64,000 bases of DNA from Bacteroidaceae bacterium (GCA_017465905.1 JAFTVE010000027.1:62001-126000); one strand, 5' to 3'. Numbered from the stretch's first letter, positions 1 to 10,826 are shown. Numbers and translations are program-made. The notes: generated by a model from the letters alone, not told the origin.

Positions 1-1884
1 GACAAGGGCTTCCTCTCATACATCGACATCAACGAGAATGAGCACAACGCCAAGGATGGTGCTGCCCTCTTCTTCGACCCGGGTTGGAACGAGTATAGAG
101 CCGGTTCAGGTTCTACCACCAAGGAGAACGACATGGCTGTAATGTTCGTCCCCACCGACGAGGCTATGGAGAAGTACTTCTCTGTGGAGGGTGAAGGTCA
201 AGCACTCATCGAGCGTTTCAAGTACAGAGACAGTATCCCCGTAGAGCACATCCAGTACTTGATGCGTAACATGATGAAGAATTCGTTCAATGCAGCCGTT
301 CCCTCACGCTTCGAGAGCATCATGGACGATGCCCGTGACCCCATGGGCGTAACTAAGGACGATATCGAAGAGGTTATCATCGCCAACAACGGTCTTATCT
401 ACATCACCAATAAGGTATACAGCCCCGCACGTTACGTAGCCGTAACAGCTCCTGTACTCTTCAGCGACACACTGAGCATCGCCAACTGGGCTATGACAAG
501 ATACGAGTACGACAAGTACCTCCTCTCTATGGGTAGCCACTTCAGTTTGGTTGTACCCTCAAACGGTGCTTTGGTATACTATGACCCCTTCACCGTCAAC
601 GATCCTGAGCCTACAGCATACGTATTCAAATACAATGCGAAGGCACAGAGCGAGGCTGGTAGAGTATATGCTGAGACATGGACATACGACCCCAACAGCT
701 ATGACCCCGCAACCAACTCTTACACCCTGCTTGAGCAAGGTACCAACCTGACAACTCCTGCCCGTATTGAGAACCTGCTGAAGCAGATGTATGAATACTA
801 CATCGTAGTAGGTGACTTCAAGAATGGCAACAAGTATCACATGACCAAGGGCTACGGTACCATCAAGGTAGAGACCGATAACGAAGGCAACGTCACCAAT
901 ATCATGGGTGGTGGTGAGGTACAGAAGGGTTCAGTAGTTCCTATGGGCCACATCTACCCGCAGAAGAACGGTTACACCTACCGTCTCGACGCTGCCATGA
1001 TTCAGCCTCCTACGCAATCAGTATATAAAGTATTGAATAATACAGATGAGTTTGAGAAGTTCTTCGAGCTTTGCGCCGGTAGCGACCAGGTAATCAACAC
1101 CATCGCTCCTGTTGACAGAACAGGTGCTGTCATCGAAGACTCTATCAAGCGTTACAGAATCTTCGAGGATATGGGCGGTTTGGACCAGAATGTACGTACA
1201 TTCAACACCTACCACTACACTGTATACGTTCCTACAAACGACAAGATCGAAGAGGCTTATGCTGCCGGTCTTCCCAACTGGCTTGATATGGAAACCATCG
1301 CAGAGGGTGTCGAGGAGAAGAAGTTGACACAGGCCGACAAGCAAGCCGAGCTTGACGACCTCAAGACAAACGCAGCTCCTCAGGAACAGATTGATGCACT
1401 CCAGGCAGAACTTGATGCCTTGACCGCTGAGATTAACGCTACTATTGCAGCCCTCAAGAAAGACGTAGAACTAGTAGTTAACTTCGTAAAGTATCATATC
1501 CAGGATAACTCAGTATACGTCGACAACCTCCCCCACTCTATCACAGAGGGTGAGCAGGTGAGATACCAAGTAAAGTATGAAACAGCTACCCTCGACCAGC
1601 TGACCAAGCGATTCAGCACGGTAATGGTAAGAACAGAGGGCGAAACAATCGCTGTTAGCGGTGACTTTGGCGAAGCCGACGATGCAACCAGCTTCTACAA
1701 CACTTGCCACGTAATCAACGAAGAAGGTACAGAAGGTACACTCTACAACATCATGACACGCGACATCGAATTTGAGACCAATGGTAATATCGGAACCTCA
1801 TCATACGCCGTAGTACATCAGATTGACGGTTTCTTGGTGAACGACCGCATTTTCGATGCAGAAACAGGAACATTCAAAAAATAA
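1..1884 (+). CDS. Fasciclin (FAS1) domain protein, 5'-truncated by the window edge
   Basis: The reading frame is open from the first base, so the true start lies upstream; 627 residues are visible. Two FAS1-like regions can be seen. The first starts near visible residue 45 (MAVMFVPTDEAMEKYF). The second spans about residues 340-620, with VYKVLNNTDEFEKFFELC, YTVYVPTNDKIEEAY, VNFVKYHIQDNSVYVDN and the closing AVVHQIDGFL. FAS1 domains are secreted or surface adhesion folds; the N-terminus that would show a lipoprotein signal is missing. A heptad-rich helical stretch (about residues 437-490) interrupts the second FAS1 domain. SusC follows 12 bases downstream, so this is part of a seven-gene Sus-like operon. 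The family call is firm; the ligand is unknown. Confidence 0.8.
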   Translation, partial: DKGFLSYIDINENEHNAKDGAALFFDPGWNEYRAGSGSTTKENDMAVMFVPTDEAMEKYFSVEGEGQALIERFKYRDSIPVEHIQYLMRNMMKNSFNAAVPSRFESIMDDARDPMGVTKDDIEEVIIANNGLIYITNKVYSPARYVAVTAPVLFSDTLSIANWAMTRYEYDKYLLSMGSHFSLVVPSNGALVYYDPFTVNDPEPTAYVFKYNAKAQSEAGRVYAETWTYDPNSYDPATNSYTLLEQGTNLTTPARIENLLKQMYEYYIVVGDFKNGNKYHMTKGYGTIKVETDNEGNVTNIMGGGEVQKGSVVPMGHIYPQKNGYTYRLDAAMIQPPTQSVYKVLNNTDEFEKFFELCAGSDQVINTIAPVDRTGAVIEDSIKRYRIFEDMGGLDQNVRTFNTYHYTVYVPTNDKIEEAYAAGLPNWLDMETIAEGVEEKKLTQADKQAELDDLKTNAAPQEQIDALQAELDALTAEINATIAALKKDVELVVNFVKYHIQDNSVYVDNLPHSITEGEQVRYQVKYETATLDQLTKRFSTVMVRTEGETIAVSGDFGEADDATSFYNTCHVINEEGTEGTLYNIMTRDIEFETNGNIGTSSYAVVHQIDGFLVNDRIFDAETGTFKK

Positions 1885-1896
1885 ATATAAGGTATC

Positions 1897-4800
1897 ATGA
1901 AAGTATATAAATATATTCTATTATCCGTTCTTTGCTTTATAGCCTCAGCAGCAACACTGAGCGCACAGCAACGTATCTCCGGACAGATTAGCGACGCTAT
2001 GGGTCCGCTGATGATGGTTAACGTGGTGGAAATCGATAAGGACAATCGTATCGTTGAGCATGCCACAACCGACTTTGACGGTAACTTCACCATGATTGTG
2101 AAGAACAACAAGAACAAACTGAAGATTTCTTACGTAGGTTTCCAGGATGTGATTCTGGAGATTGGTACACGCACCGTATTCAACATCACCATGAAGGACG
2201 ACAACCAGATTCAAGAGGTGATCGTAGAGGCTAAGCCCCGTACCCGCTCAGGTGGTCTTGACATTTTGGAGCGCGAGGTGGCAGTAGCCAAGCAGACCTT
2301 TAAGATGAGCGAGATGGAGGGTCTCTCCTTTGCCTCTGTCGACGAGGCCCTGCAGGGACAGATTGCCGGTCTTGACATCGTGTTCAACTCTGGTGACCTT
2401 GGTTCAGGTACTCAGATGCGTCTGCGTGGTACCTCTACCATCAACGGTAACCAGGAGCCTCTGATTGTTGTAAACGACAATATCTTCGAAATGCCCGACG
2501 GTGAGGACTTCGACTTCACCACCGCCAACGAGGAAAAGTTCGCCCAGCTGTTGACAGTAAACCCCGAAGATATCGAGAGTATCGAAGTATTGAAGGATGC
2601 CTCTGCATCTGCTATTTGGGGTTCACGCGGTTCTAACGGTGTCATCATGATTAAGACTAAGCGTGGTTCACGCGGTAAGACCCGTGTAAACTACACATAC
2701 CGTTATTCAAATGCTTGGATTCCCAAGGGACTCAACCTGCTGAATGGTGACGACTACACCATGTTCCTCAAGGAGGCACACTTCAACCCCACACAGAGCA
2801 GCACCGCTTCAAATGCACAGGAGCTCAACTACAACCCCGCATTTGCTGAATACGAGAACTTCAACAACAACACCGACTGGGTGGCTGCTGTATCAAAGCA
2901 CGGTCACACACACGACCACAACATCTCACTCACCGGTGGTGGTGAGAAAGCTACCTTCCGTGTATCAGGAGGTTATTACACACAGACTGGTCAGATTATC
3001 AAGCAGAACCTCGACCGTTTCACCACTCGTATGGCTCTTGACTACTATGTATCAGACCGTATCAAGGTTTCTTCAGACTTCTCTTTGACCTATACCAACA
3101 ACGATCAGAACTTGGAAGGTCTGTTGCACAACGCACAGTTGATTATGCCTAACATGAGTATTTGGGCACAAGATCCGCAAGGCAACAATACCAGTGACTA
3201 TTACCTCATGCTGCAGAATGCATCAGGTATCTTCGACAAAAACCAGAAGGATATCATCAACCCTGTTGCTGTAGGTAACCTCGGATGGAAGAACGAGAAG
3301 AGCTATCGTATCGCTCCTCAGATTTCACTCGACTATCAGCTCCTTGGCCTGAGCCACGATGAGACTCAGCTCCGCTACTACGGTATGGTATATATGGATG
3401 CCAACACATTGTCAAATGGCACCTACCGCCCCAGCAGTTTGACCACCAAGGGTATGCTTGACGGTTCATACAATGCAAGTTCTACAAAGGATCAGAAGAC
3501 CCTCTCATTCAATACCCGTCACCGCTTGACCTTCTCACCGAAGTTCAGCAATCCCGACCATGTGACCCAGTTCATGGCACAGTTCGAGATGAGCACTGGT
3601 AACGGCAACAGTCAGGAATCAGCTTCTTATGGTATTCCTTCCGGTATCACCAGTACCACTACAGGTACCTACCTGCAGAACAGTGCTACCGCCACATGGC
3701 AGTGGCGTTCAATGGCCTTCTTGGGACAGGCATTCTACTCATTCCGTGAGGGACGCTATTCAGCCACTGCAACCATTCGTCGCGACGGTAGTACCAAGTT
3801 CGGTGCCAACAACCGTTGGGGTAACTTCCCCGCCTTGTCATTCCGTTGGAACATCATCGACGAGCCTTGGATGGAGTGGTCAAAGGATAAGATTAAGCTG
3901 AGCATGTTGTCATTCCGTCCCGGTTGGGGTATGACAGGTTCACAGCCCGGCTCTGAGTACCTTCACTACACCACCTACTCAACCAGCGGTAACTACATGG
4001 GTACCACCGCTATCGCACAGGGTGGTCTCCGCTTGACCGACCTCAAGTGGGCCAAGAAAAACGAGTACAACATCGGTACAGACTTCGGTTTCTTCAACGA
4101 TAAGCTCACCGGTAGCTTCAACTACTACGACAACAACACCACCGACCAGCTCATGGGTGGCTATGCAATCCCCTCATCAAACGGTTACAGCTCACTGGCC
4201 TACAAGAACACAGGTGCTGTGCGCAACTGGGGTTGGGAATTGAACGTTAGCGGTAACAAATTCATCCAGGTAGGTGACTTCAGCATTACAGCCTATGCCA
4301 ACGTAGCACAGAACTTCAACACCATCCTTGAGATGGAGGAGAGCGTGCTCAACAATACCAACGCCGATTTTGACTATAAGAATGGCTCATACCTCAACCG
4401 TATCCAGCTGGGCAACCCGCTCGGTTCACTCTACGGCTTCCGTTTCAAGGGTGTATACCAATATGGCTACAACACCTCATGGACCAAGGAGCGCTGGGCA
4501 CAGGCAGAGGCTGAAGCAGCAGAAAAGGGCTACAAGCTTCACGACATCTACCCTGTAGCAGGCGACAACAATGGCAACACCATCTACGGCTCTGACGGTA
4601 AGCCCCTGCGCATGGCCTATAACTATAAGGACGGTGAAGCACCCTACTCCTTCCGTGGTGGCGATGCCATGTACGAGGATATCAACCACGACGGTAACAT
4701 CAACCAGCTCGACATCGTATACCTGGGTAACTCTAACCCCAAGTTGCAGGGTGGTTTCGGTGTAACCTTCCAGTACAAGCGTCTTTCACTGAAGACACAG

Positions 4801-5226
4801 TTCACCTACCGCTACGGTGTAGACGTTATCAACTCTGCTCGCATGAACGTAGAGAACATGCACACCAACAACAACCAGAGCATCGCAGTTAACTGGCGTT
4901 GGAGAAAAGAGGGTGACGTAACCATGATGCCTCGTGCCATGTACAACACCGGTTACAACTGGTTGGGTAGCGACCGCTACTTGGAAGATGCATCATACCT
5001 CCGTATGTCATACCTCCAGGCATCATACTCTGTTGACCCGAAGGAGTTGAAGAAGTACGGTTTGCAGCAGCTCTACATCTCTGCATCTGCCAACAACCTC
5101 TTCATCCTCTCTAAGTACACCGGTCTTGATCCCGAAATCGGTGCCAACGGATGGGGCCAAGCATTTGACAATTCAAAGACACCGCGTTCACGCTCATTTA
5201 CCTTGAATTTGACCGTAGGATTCTAA
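1897..5226 (+). CDS. SusC/RagA-family TonB-linked outer membrane transporter
   Basis: The product (1109 aa) has a cleavable signal peptide (residues 1-24, ending TLSAQQ). A carboxypeptidase-regulatory-like beta-sandwich follows (about 25-110: ISGQISDAMGPLMMVNV ... VGFQDVILEI). Next come a TonB plug (about 140-255: ALQGQIAGLDI, LRGTSTINGNQEPLIVV, IEVLKDASASAIWGSRG) and a long barrel ending in an aromatic residue (TLNLTVGF). Length and order are typical of SusC. It would import a ligand captured by the SusD lipoprotein encoded 22 bases downstream, powered by TonB. The neighbouring FAS1 genes, and the absence of any hydrolase in the operon, leave the substrate open. Confidence 0.95.
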   Translation: MKVYKYILLSVLCFIASAATLSAQQRISGQISDAMGPLMMVNVVEIDKDNRIVEHATTDFDGNFTMIVKNNKNKLKISYVGFQDVILEIGTRTVFNITMKDDNQIQEVIVEAKPRTRSGGLDILEREVAVAKQTFKMSEMEGLSFASVDEALQGQIAGLDIVFNSGDLGSGTQMRLRGTSTINGNQEPLIVVNDNIFEMPDGEDFDFTTANEEKFAQLLTVNPEDIESIEVLKDASASAIWGSRGSNGVIMIKTKRGSRGKTRVNYTYRYSNAWIPKGLNLLNGDDYTMFLKEAHFNPTQSSTASNAQELNYNPAFAEYENFNNNTDWVAAVSKHGHTHDHNISLTGGGEKATFRVSGGYYTQTGQIIKQNLDRFTTRMALDYYVSDRIKVSSDFSLTYTNNDQNLEGLLHNAQLIMPNMSIWAQDPQGNNTSDYYLMLQNASGIFDKNQKDIINPVAVGNLGWKNEKSYRIAPQISLDYQLLGLSHDETQLRYYGMVYMDANTLSNGTYRPSSLTTKGMLDGSYNASSTKDQKTLSFNTRHRLTFSPKFSNPDHVTQFMAQFEMSTGNGNSQESASYGIPSGITSTTTGTYLQNSATATWQWRSMAFLGQAFYSFREGRYSATATIRRDGSTKFGANNRWGNFPALSFRWNIIDEPWMEWSKDKIKLSMLSFRPGWGMTGSQPGSEYLHYTTYSTSGNYMGTTAIAQGGLRLTDLKWAKKNEYNIGTDFGFFNDKLTGSFNYYDNNTTDQLMGGYAIPSSNGYSSLAYKNTGAVRNWGWELNVSGNKFIQVGDFSITAYANVAQNFNTILEMEESVLNNTNADFDYKNGSYLNRIQLGNPLGSLYGFRFKGVYQYGYNTSWTKERWAQAEAEAAEKGYKLHDIYPVAGDNNGNTIYGSDGKPLRMAYNYKDGEAPYSFRGGDAMYEDINHDGNINQLDIVYLGNSNPKLQGGFGVTFQYKRLSLKTQFTYRYGVDVINSARMNVENMHTNNNQSIAVNWRWRKEGDVTMMPRAMYNTGYNWLGSDRYLEDASYLRMSYLQASYSVDPKELKKYGLQQLYISASANNLFILSKYTGLDPEIGANGWGQAFDNSKTPRSRSFTLNLTVGF

Positions 5227-5248
5227 TAATGAAAAGCAAAATACAGAT

Positions 5249-7063
5249 ATGAAAAGTTTCAAATTAAATATAGGACGTTTTAGTCACGCGATTAAGACAA
5301 TAGCATTAGGAGCAGTGCTGGCAATGACCTGCTCATGCGAAGACTTCCTGACCATCTACCCCACCGATAAGGTTGTATTGGAGAACTATTGGAAGACCAA
5401 GACTGACGTAGAAAACATGGTTGCCAACAGCTATCGTCTGATGATTCAGTCTGAGTTCTGTGACCGCCTCATCGTATGGGGAGAACTCCGCAGTGACAAT
5501 GTTGTGGAAGGAACCTACGATGCGAACAAGCACGGCAATATCAAGAACATCATGGAAGCCAACTTGCTCCCTCAGAACGGTTACAATGACTGGTCACACT
5601 TCTATGCCATCATCAATAACTGTAACATCGTGATGAAGTTTGCTCCCCAAGTAATGGAGGAGGATCCGGACTTCACACAAGGTGACATGAACGTTACCCG
5701 TGGTGAGATGCTTGCTATCCGCGCACTCTGCCACTTCTATCTGGTGCGTACCTTCCGCGACATCCCCTTGCTGAAGGAGGCTATGGTAGATGACGACCAG
5801 AATCTCTATCAGGAACAGGCAACTCCCATCGAAGCACTCGACTTTATCCTTGAGGACCTCTATGAAGCAGAAGGCTTGGTAATGGAATCAGGTAACTATC
5901 CCAACATGACCGACAACAAGGGCCGTATCACCAAAAATGCCGTACGTGCCATAACAGCCGACGTACTGCTCTGGAGAGCCGCTTTCGGTCAATATGCAGC
6001 CAACGGTAATGATCAGGGCGTGAAGCAGTACTACACCGAGTGTATCGCATTCTGCGACTCAGTGCTGAACAATCACATGAAATACCTTAAGAACTACGAG
6101 AAAGAGAACAAGGTGACCTATACAGCTGGTAGAGCTGATGAGAAGTACCCCATGTTGCTTCAACCGCTGACCAACGCCAACGCTCGCTATCTCGACTATC
6201 CCTACTACGAGGTATTCTATATGGGTAACAACCTTCGCGAGAGTATCTTCGAACTGCAGCACGCAGCTATTGATTATGCGGCAGCCAACTATGAGGTTCC
6301 CTACTTCTACGGAAGAGGCTTCACCGCAGGTCCGCTCGCAGCTCCCCGCTACATGGCAGAGAAGGGTACATCAGACAATCTGTATGCCGATACCGACTTC
6401 CGCCGTGTAAACTACATCCATCAAAGCGAAGGTGAACAAGATATATACCCCATCATCAAGTATGGCTACTCATCAGCAAGTGGTACTGTAGATAAGCCGT
6501 CGTACGGAGGAAGCAGTCTCTCGTATGTCACTAATGGTGTAAAAAATGACCACAACGAAGGCCGTGACTATTTTAGCAGCCAAGTTAACTGGATTATGTA
6601 TCGCGTTACAGACGTTATGCTGATGAAGGCTGAGGCTTTGGCATTGCGTAATGATACTCTGGCACGTGGCAGCAAGGACCTTAGTGAGTCTTTCGACTTG
6701 GTGAAGGCTGTTTACTACCGCTCAAACCCCTATAAGGTGACCTCAGCAGACTCAATCAGCTACTCAGCAGGTAGCGCAGAAAGCTTGCAAGAGTTGGTAT
6801 TGGAAGAGCGTCAGCGCGAATTGGCATTCGAGGGCAAGCGTTGGTTCGACCTTGTACGTAAAGCGCTTCGCGACGGCGAGACAGGCCCGATGCTCGACAT
6901 CCTCATCAACCACAAGTATGAAACCAACCAGAAGGCCATCCGCAGTAAGATGTCTGCCATGGACTGCCTCTTCTTCCCCATCTCTGAACGCGAGATAAAG
7001 ACCAATCCGCTCTTGAAGCAGAATCCGGCTTACGAGACAGAGGATGTATACGAAAAAAACTAA
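5249..7063 (+). CDS. RagB/SusD-family nutrient-binding lipoprotein
   Basis: A 604-residue SusD homologue. The signal sequence ends in a lipobox (AMTCSC, lipidated Cys near residue 30), followed by the usual EDFLTIYPTDKV start of mature SusD proteins. TPR-like helices hold the family signatures YAIINNCNIVM, GEMLAIRALCHFYLVRTF and the C-terminal LVLEERQRELAFEGKRWFDL. It should sit on the cell surface as the lid of the SusC channel encoded just upstream. It forms SusCD pair 1 of the operon; a second pair lies at 10827-15898. Confidence 0.95.
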   Translation: MKSFKLNIGRFSHAIKTIALGAVLAMTCSCEDFLTIYPTDKVVLENYWKTKTDVENMVANSYRLMIQSEFCDRLIVWGELRSDNVVEGTYDANKHGNIKNIMEANLLPQNGYNDWSHFYAIINNCNIVMKFAPQVMEEDPDFTQGDMNVTRGEMLAIRALCHFYLVRTFRDIPLLKEAMVDDDQNLYQEQATPIEALDFILEDLYEAEGLVMESGNYPNMTDNKGRITKNAVRAITADVLLWRAAFGQYAANGNDQGVKQYYTECIAFCDSVLNNHMKYLKNYEKENKVTYTAGRADEKYPMLLQPLTNANARYLDYPYYEVFYMGNNLRESIFELQHAAIDYAAANYEVPYFYGRGFTAGPLAAPRYMAEKGTSDNLYADTDFRRVNYIHQSEGEQDIYPIIKYGYSSASGTVDKPSYGGSSLSYVTNGVKNDHNEGRDYFSSQVNWIMYRVTDVMLMKAEALALRNDTLARGSKDLSESFDLVKAVYYRSNPYKVTSADSISYSAGSAESLQELVLEERQRELAFEGKRWFDLVRKALRDGETGPMLDILINHKYETNQKAIRSKMSAMDCLFFPISEREIKTNPLLKQNPAYETEDVYEKN

Positions 7064-7082
7064 CCCCTAAAAATCTATACGT

Positions 7083-9107
7083 ATGAAACTAAGATTCATT
7101 AGAAATATCGCTATAGCTACCGTTGCCGTATTGGCACTGGGAAGCTGTAGAGAACAAATCGACGAAGGTGCCCGCTATACCTTTACAGGACATACCATCG
7201 CATCATTCTTAGAAGAGAATGAAGATGTATATAGCAGCTTCATCGAGATTTTGACCCGAGGAGGACGTTTCAGCCTGATGAAGGCATACGGAACATACAC
7301 CTGCTTTGCACCGACCAACGATGCTATAGCACGCTACCTCTTCGAGCAGGATTCAATCTACCAGGCTTCATTGGTAGACGACAATCCCGAGGACATTGTT
7401 TGGACAGGTGTTACCTCACCCGAGCTGAGCGAGCTCTCTGACTCTATGTGTAAGGTAATCTCACAGACTCACCTTCTCCCCTTGGTTTATCTGACAACAG
7501 ACATGGAGGGCGACATCATCCCCACCATGAACATGAACGACCGTTACCTCAGCCTCAGCTACGACGTGGATGAGAACAACCACAACGTATTGCTGATTAA
7601 CGGTACCGGAAAGATTATTGCCAAGGACGAAGAGGTAGAGAATGGTGTGGTACATACCATCGCTACGGTATTGAACCCCTCAACCAACACCATTCCTGCA
7701 CAAATCAAGGAGCACGACTATTTCCACATCATCAGTGAGGCTATCGCGCAGACTGGCTATGACGATAAACTACAGCTCTATAAGGACGAGAGCTACACCG
7801 AGGGCGACTTGAAGGCTCCCGGTATCTACAACAATAGCCCGTTGTGCCCCTATCCTGCTAACCGTTACTTCGGATATACCGCATTCTTGGAACCCGACCA
7901 GGTATTCTTCGATGCAGGTATCTACAACTTTGAAGACCTCAAGGCAAAGTGTGCAGAATGGTATCCCGAGGCTGATGCCAATGCTCCGCTCACAAGCGCA
8001 GAGAACCCCGTAAACCAGTTTGTAGGCTATCACCTCTTGGATAGAAAGCTTGCCTACTCACGTTTGGTATGCTACAAGATTAATCCGCACGCAAACTTCA
8101 ACTCAGAAAAGGACCTAGTAAACTTCACTGACCGTAACGAATACTACGAAACACTGAATGGCCGTTTGATGAAGTTGACCATGCCGAGAAGCAATCCTAA
8201 GTATCAGACTACCATCCTTATCAACTACTCCAAGGATACAGATGCTTCGGTTAATCACTACATGAATACTATCGTACATAACCCTGAAGACTTCAAACTG
8301 CTGAACGATTCAGTCTATGCAGACTTTGCTCCTCAGGCGCTGAATGGTACTATCCATGCTATTGACAAGATTCTGCTGTACAACGAGGATGTAATGGCTG
8401 GCCGTGTACTCAACTCCATCATTCGTGTAGACTTCTCGGCCCTTTGTTCAGAGATGACCAACAACGACATCCGCTGGAACTACTTCACACACAGTAGCGA
8501 CGGTGAGGTTTACATTCCCCACACCTACTGCAAGAACATGAAGGTATTGACCGAAGAAAGTAGAGTTTACTACTTGTCACCGCACACCAGCTGGGCCAAC
8601 TATCAGGGCGATGAGATGATGACTTTGGGCGCATTTGACTTCGCTTACAAATTGCCTCCTGTACCCGCAGGTACCTACGAAATCCGTATGGGCTACTCAG
8701 CCAACTCACTGAGACACATCGTTCAGTTCTATATCGACAATGAAGTTGCCGGCATTCCTGTAGACCTCAGAATCATGGGCTCAAACCCCACCATCAACTG
8801 GATTGCCGATTCAAGAACAGAAGATGAGGGTGTTCAGAACGACAAGGAAATGAAGAACCGTGGCTACTTGAAAGGCCCGATTACCTTCCGTAACACCTCT
8901 GAGACGGGATTGGCAAGAGACTACGACGGTGACCTCCGCAAGGTAATTACCACCAAGTACCTCACAGCTGGTGAACACTGGCTCCGCTTCAAGAACGTAA
9001 ACGAAAATGACGACGGTACCGCACAGTTCATGCACGACTACATTGAAATCGTGCCCATATCATTCATCCGCAATGAGAATCTGACTTTGAGCGAGAAACG
9101 TCAATAA
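7083..9107 (+). CDS. Fasciclin-domain lipoprotein
   Basis: This 674-residue protein has a lipoprotein signal (LALGSC, lipidated Cys near residue 22). An N-terminal FAS1 domain follows (about 35-205: HTIASFLEENEDVYSSFIEIL, TYTCFAPTNDAIARYLF, VVHTIATVL) and a second FAS1 region (about 210-445, closing with GTIHAIDKILLYNEDV). The last 220 residues lack FAS1 motifs and look like a beta-sandwich (TYEIRMGYSANSLRHIVQFYID), possibly a carbohydrate-binding-like module. It lies 19 bases after SusD and 31 bases before another FAS1 gene. An exposed accessory binding or adhesion protein of the SusCD system is the likeliest role. Confidence 0.8.
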   Translation: MKLRFIRNIAIATVAVLALGSCREQIDEGARYTFTGHTIASFLEENEDVYSSFIEILTRGGRFSLMKAYGTYTCFAPTNDAIARYLFEQDSIYQASLVDDNPEDIVWTGVTSPELSELSDSMCKVISQTHLLPLVYLTTDMEGDIIPTMNMNDRYLSLSYDVDENNHNVLLINGTGKIIAKDEEVENGVVHTIATVLNPSTNTIPAQIKEHDYFHIISEAIAQTGYDDKLQLYKDESYTEGDLKAPGIYNNSPLCPYPANRYFGYTAFLEPDQVFFDAGIYNFEDLKAKCAEWYPEADANAPLTSAENPVNQFVGYHLLDRKLAYSRLVCYKINPHANFNSEKDLVNFTDRNEYYETLNGRLMKLTMPRSNPKYQTTILINYSKDTDASVNHYMNTIVHNPEDFKLLNDSVYADFAPQALNGTIHAIDKILLYNEDVMAGRVLNSIIRVDFSALCSEMTNNDIRWNYFTHSSDGEVYIPHTYCKNMKVLTEESRVYYLSPHTSWANYQGDEMMTLGAFDFAYKLPPVPAGTYEIRMGYSANSLRHIVQFYIDNEVAGIPVDLRIMGSNPTINWIADSRTEDEGVQNDKEMKNRGYLKGPITFRNTSETGLARDYDGDLRKVITTKYLTAGEHWLRFKNVNENDDGTAQFMHDYIEIVPISFIRNENLTLSEKRQ

Positions 9108-9138
9108 TGAATAAGAATATAAAGCACACACTTTCATT

Positions 9139-10797
9139 ATGAAAAGAAGAAATATTGTATTGAAGACTCTGACATGCGGCATCGCTGCATTGGCCATGAC
9201 AGCATGTACAGACACTTGGGACAACCACTATCAACCCAAGACAGAATTGAATGCCACTGAAACACTTTGGGATCTTATCGAAGCTGACCCCCAACTGACT
9301 CAGTTTGAAGAGTTCGTTAAGGCTACAGGATACGATGAGTTGCTCAAGCAGAACCGTTTCTATACCATCTGGGCACCCGTTGATGGTTCGGAGTACTACA
9401 CAACCCATCCGTTGAACGTAAGCGACAGCATGATCAACGTATACAAACTGGAGTTTGTAGAGAACCACATCGCTGACTATAACCATACAGCCAGTGGTAA
9501 CATGAGCGACAACTTGGTAAAGATGATCAACGGAAAGTATAACCGCTTTGAAGGAAGCACCGATAACTATACATTCAAAGGGGCGGCTGTAACACCAGAC
9601 TACAACATCGCTGCCAAGAACGGTCTGTTGCACAAGATTGATGGTTACGCAATCTTTACAGCCAATGTTTGGGAGTATTTGGCAAAGGTTGACTCCATCT
9701 CTTTGCTCAATGGATTCTTGAAGTCTTATGACGAGATTATCTTTGATGAATTAAATAGTGTTGAAGGCCCCACAGTAGGTGGTCAGGTGACCTATCTCGA
9801 CTCTGTTGTCATCGAGCACAACCCTTGGTTTGAGCGCATCGGACAGCTCAACCGTGAGGACAGTTCTTACACCATGTTCGCTCCTACAAACAAGGCTTGG
9901 AGAGAGATTTACGACAAGGCAAAGAACTATTTCGTATACGACAATCAGACTGCCGACAGAGACTCTATGCAGGATGTAATGACCAAGGACTTCCTCTGCC
10001 GCTTCCTCGTGTTCAGCGACAGATTGCAGAAGAGCCCTCAGGATTCAATGGTAGCATACTGCTACACCAACATGACAGGCTATGCTAGAATGCAAAGAGA
10101 AGTATTCAAAGGTGATGATCTGGAGAAGCTTCATAGCAACCTCGTTGAAAGTATAAAGCTCAGTAACGGTACATTGAACATCGTAGACAGCTACAACTAC
10201 CGTACATTCTGGCACGACACACTCCGCGTAGAGGGCGAGAGCCTTCTCGGTACAGCAGAGGGCGTTAACGATGCTGAATACCAGCAGTCAAACAAGACCT
10301 TCTTTACACTCAGCAGAGATAGTGTTGCAAAGTACAGACAGACCTCTAACGGTTCAATCGGTGTTTACAAGCCTTCAACAGCTACAGGTAACCCGAAACT
10401 GAGATACACCTTTGAAAACGTATTGTCTGCAAAGTACCGCATCAAGGTGGTATTCGTACCTGCTAATTTCATCAACCCAAGAGACACCGTATTCCTCCCC
10501 AACAAATTCAATGCCAACCTGTATTACAGAGATGCAAGCGGCAAGCAATCAAAAGCATTATCACTGGGTAAGAATTTAACTAACAATCCCTACGCTGTGG
10601 ATACTGTAACATTGGTACCCGACAAGGCAGAAGAGGGCGTTGACTACTTCGAATTCCCCGTAAACGAATTCAACTTGAGCTCTGATAAAACCCCATTTGC
10701 TCAACTTGAAATTCAAGGTAAGGTAGGGTCACGTGAGAGTGACTTCGACCGTGTATTCCGTATCGACCAGGTATTCCTTGAACCAGTTACAGAATAA
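9139..10797 (+). CDS. Fasciclin-domain lipoprotein
   Basis: 552 residues with a lipobox (LAMTAC, Cys near residue 23) followed by TDTWDNHYQ, a common start of mature Bacteroidota FAS1 lipoproteins. FAS1 motifs include TLWDLIEADPQLTQFEEFV, YTIWAPVDGSEYY, FVENHIADY and LLHKIDGYAIF (first domain), then SYTMFAPTNKAWREIY (second domain). The C-terminal 150 residues (YRIKVVFVPANFINPRDTVF) look like the beta-rich tail of the preceding FAS1 gene, so the two may be diverged paralogues. It lies between SusCD pair 1 and pair 2 in one operon. Confidence 0.8.
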   Translation: MKRRNIVLKTLTCGIAALAMTACTDTWDNHYQPKTELNATETLWDLIEADPQLTQFEEFVKATGYDELLKQNRFYTIWAPVDGSEYYTTHPLNVSDSMINVYKLEFVENHIADYNHTASGNMSDNLVKMINGKYNRFEGSTDNYTFKGAAVTPDYNIAAKNGLLHKIDGYAIFTANVWEYLAKVDSISLLNGFLKSYDEIIFDELNSVEGPTVGGQVTYLDSVVIEHNPWFERIGQLNREDSSYTMFAPTNKAWREIYDKAKNYFVYDNQTADRDSMQDVMTKDFLCRFLVFSDRLQKSPQDSMVAYCYTNMTGYARMQREVFKGDDLEKLHSNLVESIKLSNGTLNIVDSYNYRTFWHDTLRVEGESLLGTAEGVNDAEYQQSNKTFFTLSRDSVAKYRQTSNGSIGVYKPSTATGNPKLRYTFENVLSAKYRIKVVFVPANFINPRDTVFLPNKFNANLYYRDASGKQSKALSLGKNLTNNPYAVDTVTLVPDKAEEGVDYFEFPVNEFNLSSDKTPFAQLEIQGKVGSRESDFDRVFRIDQVFLEPVTE

Positions 10798-10826
10798 TGT
10801 TCCTATAACACTAAAAAGTAAAGACG

